Below, one piece after another: positions 49,601 through 60,402 of a stretch of 64,000 nt of DNA. The translations under genes were made by a program, and so were the position numbers. Each line of letters begins with the position of its first letter. Position 1 is the first letter of the stretch. The DNA is from Hymenobacter volaticus (GTDB taxonomy: Bacteria > Bacteroidota > Bacteroidia > Cytophagales > Hymenobacteraceae), in assembly GCF_022921055.1 (NCBI RefSeq), contig NZ_CP095064.1, positions 202,122 through 266,121 of the forward strand, in the 5' to 3' direction. Under the pieces are notes generated by a model, which ran no database searches, had not been told where the DNA came from, and saw only the letters and a program-made list of their open reading frames with translations.

Positions 49601-50345
49601 ATGAAAATCGGAATCATTGGCACCGGCCCCGTCGGCGGCTCCCTGGCCAAAAACCTGGCTGCTCTCGGCCACCAAGTGAAAGTAACCAACACCCGCCAGC
49701 CGACCGAGCTGGCTCGCAAAGCCCAGGAATTGGGGGCTAGCCCTGCCACCCTGCCAGACGTGGTGCAGGACGTGGACCTTGTGTTTATCGCCGTGCCGTT
49801 CAAGGTGCTTGCCGAGTTTCCCAAGGACCTGTTCCGGTCGCTACCCCCGAGGTAATCGTGGTGGACACCGGCAACTACTATCCCTTCCGCGACGAGAAAA
49901 TCGAGGCACTGGAGCAAGGCCAGCCGGAGAGTGTGCTGGCGGCCGAGCAGCTGGGCCGCCCCTCCTGAAAGCCTTCAACAACCTGCTGGCCGAGACGATT
50001 GCCAACGGCGGCACCGTTCCCGGCACGCCCGGCCGCATTGCCCTTTCCATTGCGGGCGACGACGCGCGCGCCAAACAAATCCTATCCGACCTCTGCAACG
50101 ACTTCGGCTTCGACGTGGTGGACGGGGGTAGCCTGGCCGACTCGTGGCGGCAGCAGCCGGGCACGCCGGCCTACTGCACCGACCTCACGGCCCCCGAGCT
50201 GACCCAGGCCCTGGCCAACGCCGTGCCCGGCAAGGCCCCGCAGATACGCGATGAGATTATCTCGGAACTGCTGCAACGCGAAGCGTGGCCTACGCGCAAA
50301 GAAGTGGTGGCCGGCAACCGCGCCCGGCAGCTAGGTAAGGGGTAG
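49601..50345 (+). CDS. F420-reductase-like NAD(P)-binding protein, frameshifted
   Basis: The N-terminus is a Rossmann start (MKIGIIGTGPVGGSLAKNLA) followed by NTRQP, which recognises NADP. Single-base repair at the C5 run 49844-49848 (SLPPEVIVVDTGNYYPFRDE) and the C4 run 49959-49962 (GRPLLKAFNNLLAETI) gives about 248 residues. The C-terminal helices DVVDGGSLADSWRQQPGTPA are typical of the NADP oxidoreductase/F420-dependent family. True F420 use is doubtful in Bacteroidota, so a hydride or electron-transfer role with another flavin is more likely. It is a paralogue of 50990-51726. Confidence 0.75.
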
Positions 50346-50397
50346 CCGGACCATGCTAATTCCTAGGTTCTTTTTAACAAAATCTCAAGCTACTATC

Positions 50398-50844
50398 ATG
50401 GCAACTACCATCCTGCACTCGGCGCAAGCTAAATCTATCGGCGGCCGCGACGGCCGTATTGAATCAACCGACCATGTGCTCAACCTGGAGCTGACCATGC
50501 CCCGCAGCCTAGGCGGCCGGGCCCGCGAAGGCGCCACCAACCCCGAGCAGCTCTTTGCTGCCGGCTACGCCGCCTGCTTCGGCAATGCCGTCATTCACAT
50601 TGCGCGCCAAGTCAAGGTGAACGTGGGCGACATCTCCGTAGATGCCCAGGTAGAGCTGTTCATGAACGAAGAAAACCTGCCCACCCTCGGCGTCGCCCTG
50701 CAAGCCAACCTGCCCGGCGTAGACCAAGCCCAGGCCGAGGAAATTGTGGAAAAGGCCCACCATACCTGCCCCTACTCGCGCGCCACGCGCGGCAACATCG
50801 ACGTGAAGCTCACCGTCACCACCGACGCCGCAGTAGCCGCCTAG
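50398..50844 (+). CDS. Organic hydroperoxide resistance protein (Ohr/OsmC family)
   Basis: From the ATG at 50398 the 148-residue product has the two catalytic cysteines of Ohr proteins, Cys60 in AAGYAACFGNA and Cys124 in KAHHTCPYSRATRGN. The family reduces organic hydroperoxides with thiols, protecting against lipid peroxides. The longer frame starting at 50353 adds 15 residues without family support. It lies between the two F420-reductase-like paralogues, which points to a peroxide or electrophile response. Confidence 0.9.
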   Translation: MATTILHSAQAKSIGGRDGRIESTDHVLNLELTMPRSLGGRAREGATNPEQLFAAGYAACFGNAVIHIARQVKVNVGDISVDAQVELFMNEENLPTLGVALQANLPGVDQAQAEEIVEKAHHTCPYSRATRGNIDVKLTVTTDAAVAA

Positions 50845-50989
50845 GCAGCCACGTTCGGCAGAGCGAACCTTGTGCCCGGCTCAAGAGCGATTCTAGACCA
50901 GGCGCAAGGTTCTCAGGTCAGCTCAGCTCAGCCCGCCTGTTGGGCGAACTGATGTAACCCCCTTCTTTTCACGCTTACGCATTCGCTTT

Positions 50990-51726
50990 ATGAAGATTGG
51001 CATTATCGGCACTGGTTCCATCGGGGCTCCCCTCGCGCAAAAGCTGGTGGCTGCCGGCCACCAAGTGAAAGTAACCAACACCCGCCAGCCCGACGAGTTG
51101 GCCCAAAAAGCCCGGGAGCTAGGCGTGGCCCCTGCCACCCTGCCGGAAGTAGTGCAGGACGTGGACGTGGTGTTCGTCAGCATCCCCCTGCATGCCATTC
51201 CGAAGCTCCCCGCTGGCCTGCTGCGCGACCTGCCCACGGAGGTGGTGGTGGCGGATACCAGCAACTACTACCCGCAACGGGACGAGAAAATCGACGCCTT
51301 AGAAAACGGGCAAGTCGAAAGCGTGTGGGTGGCCGAGCAGCTGGGTCGCCCCATCATCAAAGCCTATAACAATATCCTGTCCCAGACGCTGGTTGCGGGC
51401 AGCACTGCCCCGGTACGCCCGGCCGCATTGCCATTTCGGTAGCCGGCGACGACGAGCGTGCCAAGCAGGTAGTAGCTGCGCTCATCAACGACACCGGCTT
51501 CGACGTGGTGGACGGGGGTAGCCTGGCCGACTCGTGGCGGCAGCAGCCGGGCACGCCGGCCTACTGCACCGACCTCACGACCCCGGAGCTGACCCAAGCC
51601 CTGGCCGCCGCCGTGCCGGGCAAGGGCCCGCAGGTGCGCGACCAGATTATAGCCCAACTCACGCAGCGCGGCACGCCTCCCACGCGCGAAGACCTCCTGG
51701 CCCTGAACCGCTCGCTGGGCATGTAG
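50990..51726 (+). CDS. F420-reductase-like NAD(P)-binding protein (second copy), frameshifted
   Basis: The Rossmann start (MKIGIIGTGSIGAPLAQKLV) and NTRQP match the paralogue at 49601. The frame breaks at the C4 run 51408-51411, and one added base restores TAPGTPGRIAISVAGDDERA and a full length of about 246 residues. Two stretches (near 51057-51091 and 51495-51579) are identical or nearly identical at the nucleotide level to the first copy, while the rest is diverged. Role as for the first copy. Confidence 0.75.
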
Positions 51727-51811
51727 AGCCCTACGCCGGCCGCCCCGACCCTAGTGCCTTCGTAGCCGCTCCCGGCCCCACCAACCTATTACAAATTCAG
51801 CGCAACCTCCC

Positions 51812-52723
51812 ATGGAAAACAAGCAAAATCCGACCGTCCTGGTCCTGGGCGCCAGCGGCACCATCGGCCGTCAAGTCATCAAAGACCTGGAAGGTCAAGC
51901 GGTCAACGTGCGCAGCACCTCGCGCAAGCAGGAGGTAGTAGAGCAGCTTACCCATAAAGGCAAAGACTGCAAATACCTGGACCTGGATGACCCCAGAACC
52001 TTCGCGCTGGCGCTGGCTGGGGTGGACCGGGTGTTTCTCCTAACCGGCTACACGGTAGCCATGCTTACGCAGAGCAAAACCCTGGTGGATGCGGCCAAAA
52101 AGGCGGGCGTCCAGCATATCGTGCACGTGGGCGTGTTTGCGGAGTGGGATACCACCGATGCCCACTTTGCCTGGCACCAGCTGATTGAAAAGTACATCGA
52201 GGCCAGCGGCATCGCCTGGACCCACCTCCACCCGAACATGTTTATGGAGGTGTTCACGGGGCTATACATCCCCAAAAACCTGACCTACACCGGCTACTGG
52301 GACGACCGCCGCATCGGCTACATTTCTTCCAGTGATATTGCGGCGATGGCCGCCAAAGCCCTCGTCGATGGGCCGGAGCGCCACGGGGGGCAGCACTATT
52401 GGCTGAGCGTAGAAACCTTCAACGGGCAGGAAATTGCGGCGCTGTTGAGCGACGTGACCGGTCTGGAAATCAAGTATGAGAACAAAGGACTCGCCGGCTT
52501 TAAAGAGGTGATTGAGCAGATAGTGGCGAATGGCGGGGAGAGCTGGTATGCGAATGCCAACATCGAGTTTGTGACGCAGATGCTCGACGGCCGAATGTCG
52601 TATATGTCCATGGTGCAGAACGATATTCCCTACGTTCTCGGCAGACCGGCCAAAACCCTACGGGAATTTTTGGAGGAGCACAAGGCTGCCATTGTGGAGT
52701 CAGCTACCAAAGAATCTAGGTAG
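51812..52723 (+). CDS. NmrA-like NAD(P)-binding protein
   Basis: The 303-residue atypical SDR of the NmrA/HSCARG type begins VLVLGASGTIGRQVIKDL (glycine-rich cofactor loop) and continues with HIVHVGVFAE and a C-terminal NAD(P)H-sensing part. The family includes quinone reductases and redox sensors. The frame is intact. It lies 86 bases after the second F420-like gene and precedes the LLM monooxygenase genes in the same direction. The cluster suggests quinone, nitroaromatic or other electrophile handling. Confidence 0.8.
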   Translation: MENKQNPTVLVLGASGTIGRQVIKDLEGQAVNVRSTSRKQEVVEQLTHKGKDCKYLDLDDPRTFALALAGVDRVFLLTGYTVAMLTQSKTLVDAAKKAGVQHIVHVGVFAEWDTTDAHFAWHQLIEKYIEASGIAWTHLHPNMFMEVFTGLYIPKNLTYTGYWDDRRIGYISSSDIAAMAAKALVDGPERHGGQHYWLSVETFNGQEIAALLSDVTGLEIKYENKGLAGFKEVIEQIVANGGESWYANANIEFVTQMLDGRMSYMSMVQNDIPYVLGRPAKTLREFLEEHKAAIVESATKESR

Positions 52724-52884
52724 AAAGCCAAGAACTAGCCGTACTGAACGCCGTGCTGCCGGTGGGTAGCGTCAGCGGGACGCCCTCCGCCAGCTAGGAA
52801 GTTCTGTTTGCCAGGTAGGCCTACGCCCGACCCTAGGCCAGGCGTAAGGACCTACCTGGCAAATACACGCATGCACACTCCTAC

Positions 52885-54009
52885 GTGATGAATAACAGAA
52901 AAACACTAAAGCTAGCCGCGGTCATTGATGGGCCGGGGTGGAATTTTTCCTCCTGGCGCCACCCGGACATGCCCGCCGATGCTGGCGAAAACATCGATTT
53001 TTTCATTCAACAGGCGCAGCTGGCGGAACAGGCCAAGTTTGAAACCTTGTTTTTGTACGACGTGAGCCATGTCGGCCCCGGCAACATTCCCTACTACCTG
53101 AGCATGTTTGAGGGAGTGTCCCTTATGTCGGCCCTGGCCATGAAAACGGAGCGCCTGGGCCTCTCGCTGACGGCTTCGACTTCCTACACCGACCCGTATA
53201 ATCTGGCCCGGCAGGTGTTGTCGTTGGACAAACTCAGCAAGGGCCGGGCCTCGCTGAACGCCATCACCTCCAATCCAGGCGGCATGGTGAACTTCAGCCG
53301 GGGCCACCTCGGCAAAGCCGACCAGTACCCCATGCACCGGGAATTTCTGGAAATTCTGCTGGGCTTGTGGGACACCTACGAAGACGACGCCTTTCCCCGC
53401 GATAAGGAAAGCGGCGTGTTTCTGAATCCGCGCAAGATTCACCCGTTAATTACCGGGGAAAGTACTTCTCGGTGGATGGTCCGCTGAATCTGAGTCGCTC
53501 GGTACAGGGCCGGCCCGTCCTGTACATGGCCGGTAGCTCCCCACCTTCGTGGACCTAGCTACTTCCTACACCGACGGCGTATTCATGGCCGGCAGCACCT
53601 TCGAGGAAACCTTGCCCATCTCCAATGCGCTGACAACGAAGCTAGTTGAAAAAGGCAGGATACCGGAAAACTTTGTGCGGGCGGTGTCACAAAACCCCAT
53701 CGTGGGTCGTACCGATGCCGAGGCCTACCAGAAGTATCAGGAAATCCTCGCGCTGGGACGGTACTCGCACATCCCCGTCCCCTGTTTATGGGCTCGGCCG
53801 AGCGAGTTGCCACGGAAATACAGAGGTGGTACGAAGCCGGGGCAATCGATATGTTCATGGTCCGGCAAGACCATCCGCACGGGCTACGGGACTTTATCGA
53901 ACTGGTGGTACCCATTCTGCAGGAACGAGGCCTCTTCCATCGGGAATACGAAGCGAAAACCCTGCGGGAAAATCTTGAGCTACCAAAACCAGCGTTCCGT
54001 ACTATTTAG
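52885..54009 (+). CDS. LLM-class flavin-dependent monooxygenase (NtaA/SnaA/DszA-type), frameshifted
   Basis: The protein has the bacterial-luciferase-like fold of the NtaA family (VIDGPGWNFSSWRHPDMPAD, ASTSYTDPYNLARQVLSLDK and LNAITSNPGGMVNFSRGH). Single bases are missing at the A3 run 53459-53461 (giving TGEKYFSVDGPLNLSRS), the C4 run 53539-53542 (SSPTFVDLATSYTDG) and the C4 run 53779-53782 (VPLFMGSAERVATEIQ). Repair gives about 376 residues, somewhat shorter than the 440 usual in the family. It uses reduced FMN to oxidise chelates or aromatics. Part of the redox cluster. Confidence 0.8.
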
Positions 54010-54081
54010 CAGCGCTCCTTCTGTTGCTGTTAGTCAAGCATCCGGCCTGCTGCTACCAGCGGCCCCTTATCTAAAGAAGTT

Positions 54082-55172
54082 ATGTCTACTCCTGTGAACG
54101 AGTCCAACCGTCCGGAAAAGCAATCAGTCGCTTATTCCATCTTAGACCTCGCCATCGTCTCGCAAGGCGATACGGTGAAGCAGACCCTCAGCAATTCGTT
54201 GGCACTGGCGCAGGCCGCCGAAGCCGCCCACTACACCCGCTACTGGCTGGCCGAACACCATAACTCCGATAACATCGGCAGCAACGCGCCCCCTTGCTCA
54301 TTGGCTACGTGGCCGAAAATACGACGACCATCCGGGTGGGCTCCGGCGGCATCATGCTGCCTAACCACTCGCCGTTGATTGTGGCCGAGCAATTTGGCAC
54401 GTTGGCGCAGCTCTATCCGGGCCGCATCGATTTGGGGCTAGGCCGGGCGGTGGGTACCGACTCGCCGACCGCGCAAGCCATCCGGTCGGATTTCATGCAG
54501 GCCGCCCAGGCCTTTCCGCAGGAAATTGGTAAGATTCAGACCTACTTCTCCCCCGCCAACCAACAGGCCACCGTGCGCGCCCCTATAGCCGAGGGCACCG
54601 AGGTACCGCTCTACATCTTAGGTTCCAGCACCGATAGTGCCCACTTGGCGGCCAAGCTGGGCCTACCCTACGCGTTTGCCAGCCACTTTGCCTCCACGCA
54701 CCTGCACCAAGCGCTGCAGATTTATCGTAACGAGTTTCAGCCTTCAGCGGCGCTGAGCCAACCGTATACCATCGTGGCCCTCAACGCCTACGTGGCTGAT
54801 ACCGACGAAGAAGCCCAACGACAGTTCACGAGCGTCATCCGCATGTTTGTGGGCATGTTGACGGGGAAAACGAAAGAGCCCTTGCAACCGCCGACTGCCA
54901 TGACCGAAGAACTAGAAGGCCTGTGGCAGCACCCTTCGGTCTACCAAATGCTCAAGTATTCTTTTGTCGGCAGCAAGCAAACTGTCAAGCAGCAGCTACA
55001 AGCCTTTCTGGTTGAAACGCAGGCCGATGAGCTCATCACTGCTTCCAGCATGTACGCCCTGGAAGACCGACTCAAATCCATCCGGTTGTTTGGGGAAATT
55101 ATGGCGGAGCTGAATGCGTCGGTTAGCCACTCCGTCGCTTTGGTTGAAGGCCCAAGCCAAACCGATGAGTAG
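54082..55172 (+). CDS. LLM-class flavin-dependent oxidoreductase (MsnO8-type), frameshifted
   Basis: This luciferase-like protein starts [20 protein letters not shown]. The early motif [19 protein letters not shown] (here [15 protein letters not shown]) is characteristic. The frame breaks at the C5 run 54289-54293, and one added base gives [20 protein letters not shown]. Then [20 protein letters not shown] and [15 protein letters not shown] follow. About 364 residues. It would need reduced FMN from a flavin reductase, possibly supplied by the Rossmann-fold genes upstream. It ends the plus-strand block, with no clear terminator before 55330. Confidence 0.8.
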
Positions 55173-55329
55173 CCGCTGAGGAAGGTAGTGCGAGCGTCAA
55201 GTGAAGCAAAAAGAATATGAAGTATCTTGTTCTAAAATAAGGTGGCACTGACTGGTAGCACGATCACCCAAGTCCTATTGCTGACCAACTTGTGCTTGCT
55301 ATTTCAATAGTCCAATTGCCTGCGGGTCA

Positions 55330-55362
55330 ATTACCCTCGATAAGGGGCCCTTATCGCAAGGG
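55330..55362. repeat. Imperfect inverted repeat sharing the 1241 hairpin arm
   Basis: ATTACCCTCGATAAG at 55330-55344 is identical to 1241-1255. It is followed by GGGCCCTTATCGCAAGGGTT, an imperfect complement. It is the second copy of the dispersed hairpin. Confidence 0.5.
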
Positions 55363-55505
55363 TTGGTCGCACCAACTATGGAATTGTGGGTGTTACCTTT
55401 CGGCATCCTAGTCCAGGTCCTCTGGCACAAGATTCCCTAAAACCCGGCGCATTACCCCGTATTGTTGACCGGTTCCCTCGTGCGCTGTTTGCCGGCAGAG
55501 CCATC

Positions 55506-55542
55506 AAAAAAGCGTCCCCTGTTTCAAGCAGGAGACGCTTTT
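55506..55542 (-). terminator. Rho-independent terminator of the SBBP/T9SS gene
   Basis: AAAAGCGTC at 55508-55516 pairs with GACGCTTTT at 55534-55542, extended by CCTG/CAGG. The A6 run on the plus strand gives the U-tract for minus-strand transcripts. It lies just after the SBBP gene. Confidence 0.8.
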
Positions 55543-55558
55543 CATGGATCGCCGCTGC

Positions 55559-58500
55559 TTAGGGCGCAACGACCAGGCGCACGGATTCGCGCTGGTCCCC
55601 GACCAGCAGCACGCAGGTGTACAAGCCTGCCGGCATCTTTTCACCCGCCAACGACAGCTCGTAGAGCTGCCCGCGGCGCACCGAACCCTGATAGAGGGTG
55701 GCGACCGACTCGCCGAATTGATTGTAGACTGCCACCTGCGCCGCCCCTTCCTGCGCCGGACGGAAGCGCACCGTGGCCGGGCCGGTCACCGGATTGGGAT
55801 ATAGCGTCAAGGGCAGCTCCGTCGCCGGGGCTGGTACCAAGAAGGGGGGCGCTTCTCGACCAGCCAGCGCACTACTCGGCTGCACATACTTAAGCGTGGC
55901 GAAGTCGATGCCCGTGCCCTGGCCCGTGGAGAGACCGGTCACGTACACGTTAGCGGCCGCATCGACGGCTAGGCGAGCGGTCTGCTCGGTGCCGTTCCCC
56001 GGTCCATTGTAGCGCGCTTCCCATACCAACTGGCCCGTGGGCGCGTGCTTGCGGGTCAGCAAATCCGAGTTGCCGCTGCTCTCACGGCTGTCGCTCGTGC
56101 AGACCGAGTACACGTTGTCGGCCCCGTCTACGGCCACGTCGCTCGGGCCGCTGCTGCCGGCAAAGCGGGCTTCCCAGAGTTGCTGGCCGCTACCGGCGGC
56201 ATACTTGAGCAGGGCGCACTGCGAGGGAACGCTCAAACTCGCGGCCCCGCCCAGCACCAACGCGTTGCCGGCCCCGTCCACGGTCAGCGCGTACGTCGAG
56301 CCCCGGCGTAAAAGGCGGCCCAGAGCTGCTGGCCGCTGGCCGAATACTTCACCGTGGCCGAGCCGCTCACCCCGCCGGGTACAGTCACCGACACGTTGCC
56401 GGTCACCAGCACGTTGCCCGCCCCGTCCAGCGCTACTTCCCGCGCCTGATCCGAGCTGTTGCCGGGCCCGTTGTAGCGGGCCACCCACTGCTGCTGCCCG
56501 GTCGGCGAGTACTTGACCGTCGTGTAGTCCCGGCTGGTGTTCACCCCTCCGAGGAGCCCGTCACGACCACATAGCCCGCCGCGTCCACGGCCACACTCTG
56601 GGCCACATCACTGCCATTGGCCGGGCCGTTGTAGCGCGCCTGCCAGAGTGGCTGGCCACTCGGGGAGTACTTGAGCGTGAGATAGTCGTAGTTGGTGCCG
56701 AGGCCGGTGGAGAAGCCGGTGACAAGCACGTTGCCCGCCGCGTCGAGGGCCAGGTCGCTGCCAAAATCGCCACTGCCAACCGGGTCGGGACCATCATAGC
56801 GCGCCACCCACAGTTGCTGGCCGGTCGGCGAATACTTGATGGTGGCCACGTCGCGGTTCGGGCTCGTATCGCCCCCGATCCCGGCCGAGGTGCCCGTTAC
56901 GTACACGTTGCCGGCCGCGTCCACGGCCACGGCCAGCGGCATCTCGTAGCCGGGGGAGGGCCCACTATAGCGCGCCTCCCAGAGCTGCTGACCGCTGGGC
57001 GCGTACTTGAGGGTCAGGTAATCATTGCTGCGGCCATCTACTAGGTCGGGGGCAGTGCCCGTCACGTACACGTTGCCGGCCGCATCCACGGCCAGGTCGG
57101 TGGGCGCCTCCGCGCTTTGTGCGAACGGACTCGCGTAGCGGGCGCGCCACGTGAGCTGGCCGGTAGCCGAATAGCGAAGCGTGGCGTAGTCCGTATCGCT
57201 CGAGCTAAGCACCACCGACCCGGTGACAGCCACGTTGCCCGCCGCATCGACCGCCAGGCCGGTCGGTGCCTGCGACTCGCCGTTAGGGCCCAGGGCCCGC
57301 ACCTGCCACAGGGCCTGCCCACTCGCGCCGGCGTAGCGGACGGTGGCGTATTCGCTCTGACCCTGCGCGTTGAAGGAGCGGCCGGTGACGGTTACGTTGC
57401 CCTGGCCATCGACGGCCACCTCCCGGGCTTCGTCGTAGCCGCCATCCGGGCCATTATAGCGCGCTTGCCACTGGGGTGCCCCGCTCGCGGTGGCATACTT
57501 AAGCGTGAGGTAATCCCAGTTCTGGTTGCCTGTGTCGGCGTAGCCGGTCACCAGCACGTTGCCTGCGGCGTCGGTTGTGAGGGCCGTGGCTTCGTCGTAG
57601 CCGTTGCCCCCCCGTTGTAGCGGCTCACCCACTGTTGCTGGCCGTTGGTACGAGCATACTTGACCGTGGCGTAGTCGTACTGGCCACTGCCGGTCTCACT
57701 GGTGCCGGTCACGATTACGTTGCCCGTGGCATCTACCGTCAGGTCCCGCGCCAGATCGTAGCCCGTGCCGGGCCCGTTGTAGAGCGCTCGCCACAAGCCC
57801 TGCCCGCTGGTGCCAGCGAACTTGACGGTGGCATACTCGCTCTGCGTGCTCGCATACGAAGTGCCGGTTACGTACACGTCCCCCGCCGCGTCCACGCCCA
57901 CGGCCTCGGGCACATCGGCGTTGGCCGTCACGCCCGTGTAGCGTCCTTCGGCGCGCAGCTCTCCGGTAGCGCGGTAGACCACCACCCCGTAATCGTAGCC
58001 GGTTTGGGCCGTGCCCTGCGAGGTGCCGGTCACAGCCACATTTCCTAGGGCGTCCACCGCCAAGGCCGTGGCCACGTCGTCGCCGCCCGCGGGCGCGTTG
58101 TAACGCGCTTGCCATACCGGCTGGCCATTCGGCGAATACTTGAGGGTGAGATAATCGTAGTTGCTGCCATTGAAGGAGTAGCCCGTTACCAGCACGTTGC
58201 CGCTCGCGTCTACCGCCAGGGCGGTCGCTATTTCATCGCCGCCCGCGGGCCCATTGTAGCGCGCTTCCCACAGCTGCTGGCCGTTGGGCGCGTACTTGAC
58301 GGTGGCATAGTCGTAGCTGGCAGCCTGATAAGCGTAGCCCGTGACGTAGACGTTGCCGGTCGCGTCGGTGGCCACGGCCGTGGCCCCGTCAAAGCCACTG
58401 TTGCGCCCCCCCGTATAGCGCGCCACCCAGGCTTGCTGCACGGTCTCCGTGCTCAGGCGCTGGCCGGGAGCGGGCCGGGGCGCACTACCCTTGGCCCGGG

Positions 58501-58708
58501 GGCGCAGGCCGTCCGCGTCGGCTGGGAGCAGGGGTAGCGCGTGGCGCAAGGCGGGCGCACCGGCCGGTAGACGCAGATGGGCCGGTAAGTGGGGTCTAAC
58601 GGGCTGCGGGCGGGTTGCGGCCGTCGGAGCAATCTGCGCCTGCGCGGCGGGCAGGGCCAACAGCAGGCCGGCCGCGAACGCGAGAAACGGGGTACGTGGG
58701 TGTTTCAT
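55559..58708 (-). CDS. Secreted SBBP-repeat beta-propeller protein with T9SS type A sorting domain, frameshifted
   Basis: The product starts with a signal peptide (RTPFLAFAAGLLLALPAAQA). It then carries 16 repeats of about 52-58 residues of the pattern AVDAxGNVYVTG...DYLTLKYSPxGQxLWxARYNGP (SBBP/beta-propeller repeats). The C-terminal 80 residues are a T9SS type A sorting domain (LTLYPNPVTGPATVRF and GLYTCVLLVGDQRESVRLVV). Three single-base repairs join the frames: C7 at 57607-57613, C4 at 56544-56547 and C4 at 56301-56304. The total is about 1050 residues. It would cross the outer membrane by T9SS and attach to the surface or be released. The ligand is unknown. Confidence 0.85.
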
Positions 58709-59217
58709 AGCAAAAAGGGGAAAGAAGATAATCGGACAACCTCGTCCGGCTCTCCCAAGGAGAGTCCCGGCCGGAAAAGGCCCGGAACTAGCTGCCCGTC
58801 GGAGCCAGCATAGGGCTATCCGAATATAGGATGCGCAACCGGAAGGAGCCGGTATAAAAGCTTGGCTTTTCGGTTGCCGTTGAAAGGCCTTGTCTGCCTG
58901 TCAGAACCTAACGAAAACAGCGGTGGAGGCCCCTTTCTTCGCCACGCACGAAAAGGAGAGCAGCTGTTGTGGCGGGTAGTCCAGGACATTTCCTTGCCGT
59001 TGCAACCTTGGCCCTTCAGTGATTAGTATAAGCGTTAAAGCAGATAGCCTGGCAAACAAAGGCGACGGTGCTTCAGCCCTTTTTAGTCAAGAGCTAGCCC
59101 CCCTCTTACTAGCGTTTTGACTTAATTGTCATTTTACAATTGTGCGTTTCACACCTGTCCAGGTGGGCTGGAGGCAGTTGTTGAGCGCCACCTAAATAGA
59201 CGAGTAGCAAAGGCACA
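58709..59217. other. Intergenic region upstream of the SBBP gene
   Basis: About 510 bases hold the promoter of the minus-strand SBBP gene and no supported gene. A weak dyad CTCTCCCAAGGAGAG is near 58751. Confidence 0.5.
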
Positions 59218-59526
59218 CTAGTTCAGGAAAACGGCAACAATGGCGGGAATGAAGAACACAGCCACGATCCTGAGATTGAGCAAGAACACGCGTCGGTAGC
59301 GCCGGGCTTGGGCGAGGCGTGGCCGCGTAAAGGTGCCCGAGGGAGCGCCCCATAGCGTCAGCCCAAACAACGGAACGCCTAGAAACAGTGCCCCGTAGAG
59401 ATAGGTGGCAAGGACCTCACAATACTGGTGCCGGATATTGCACAATCCAATCGTGAGCAGGCCAAAGAGATTCAAACTCAGATTCAGGTATAACGCCGGC
59501 CAGGCGAAGGGCGCTGGGGTAGCCAT
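59218..59526 (-). CDS. Hypothetical small membrane protein
   Basis: The 102-residue product has about three hydrophobic segments (LYLNLSLNLFGLLTIGLC, LYGALFLGVPLFGLTLWG and LLNLRIVAVFFIPAIVAVFL) joined by a basic loop (RPRLAQARRYRR). No family is recognised. It is on the same strand as the DinB gene but 170 bases away. It is probably an inner-membrane protein. Confidence 0.6.
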   Translation of the reverse strand: MATPAPFAWPALYLNLSLNLFGLLTIGLCNIRHQYCEVLATYLYGALFLGVPLFGLTLWGAPSGTFTRPRLAQARRYRRVFLLNLRIVAVFFIPAIVAVFLN

Positions 59527-59699
59527 AAGACCGTAGTGGGAAAAATGAGCAAGAGGAAGGCGCCGCTTATCGGTTCAACGGTCGCACTGGTACGACGCCC
59601 GATGGGCATGCGCTTACTATTTCGCCTGTCGAGTGTATTGCCTTTCTATTCCCCCGGTAAGGGGCCTTTACTGGGAGGGGCTATACTAGAATGAGGTAC

Positions 59700-60214
59700 T
59701 TATCGGCGTAAGATGCCTAAATACTCCACCCAGGGGCCAACCGCAGCTTGGTACTGAGTGGCCATGATCCGGGCAATCTGACTTAGGTGGTTTAGGTCGT
59801 GCACCACCCACGTGGCTACTAACTGGGATAAGGTGACTTCACCAAGTGCCGGGTGCAAGCCGGTTTTGGACATATCTGCAGGCGTAAACTGAATAGCGTA
59901 CAGGCGCGTTAGGCTGCGCGCGCGCAGGGTGCTGAACTCGTCCAGCAGTGCCGACAAGGGCTGCCCTGAAACTGGGCTAGACGGTCAAATGGGACAAACG
60001 TTTTGTCGGCCTGCTCCGACAACATGATTTCCAGGCGGGGCAGCCAGTCGGTTTTTTCGCCGTGGATCAGGTGACCAACTACGTCGTAGACGCTCCAGGT
60101 TTGCCCGCCTTCCGTCACCCGCGTCCATTCCGGTGAAAGACCCTGCAGCAGTGTCTGCAGCGTAGGCGGCGTGCGCTCCAGAATTTCGCAGGCGCGAGAT
60201 AAATCAAGTTCCAT
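59700..60214 (-). CDS. DinB/YfiT-family four-helix metal-binding protein, frameshifted
   Basis: The gene reads MELDLSRACEILERTPPTLQ, WSVYDVVGHLIHGEKTDW (first metal-binding His) and, after one added base at the C3 run 59964-59966, FQGQPLSALLDEFSTLRARS. It ends with LVATWVVHDLNHLSQIARIM, whose HxxxH supplies the other two histidines. This is the DinB fold, used by thiol transferases and other enzymes. About 172 residues, family-typical. It stands alone between two membrane protein genes. Confidence 0.8.
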
Positions 60215-60402
60215 AGCGTTGCTGGCGGGTGACAGGAAGAAGCGAGTTTAGCCAATAAAGTAAACTAAGTAAGCGGTTAACAACCGGATTGCGTTCCGTC
60301 AGCCATCGGCACGCGTATGGTCATCGGAGCAAGTATTCCTTAGGCGATAGCGTACCCTAGGGTATCGTCAAATTCACTTCCTTCCCAAAACTGGCTAAAC
60401 AT

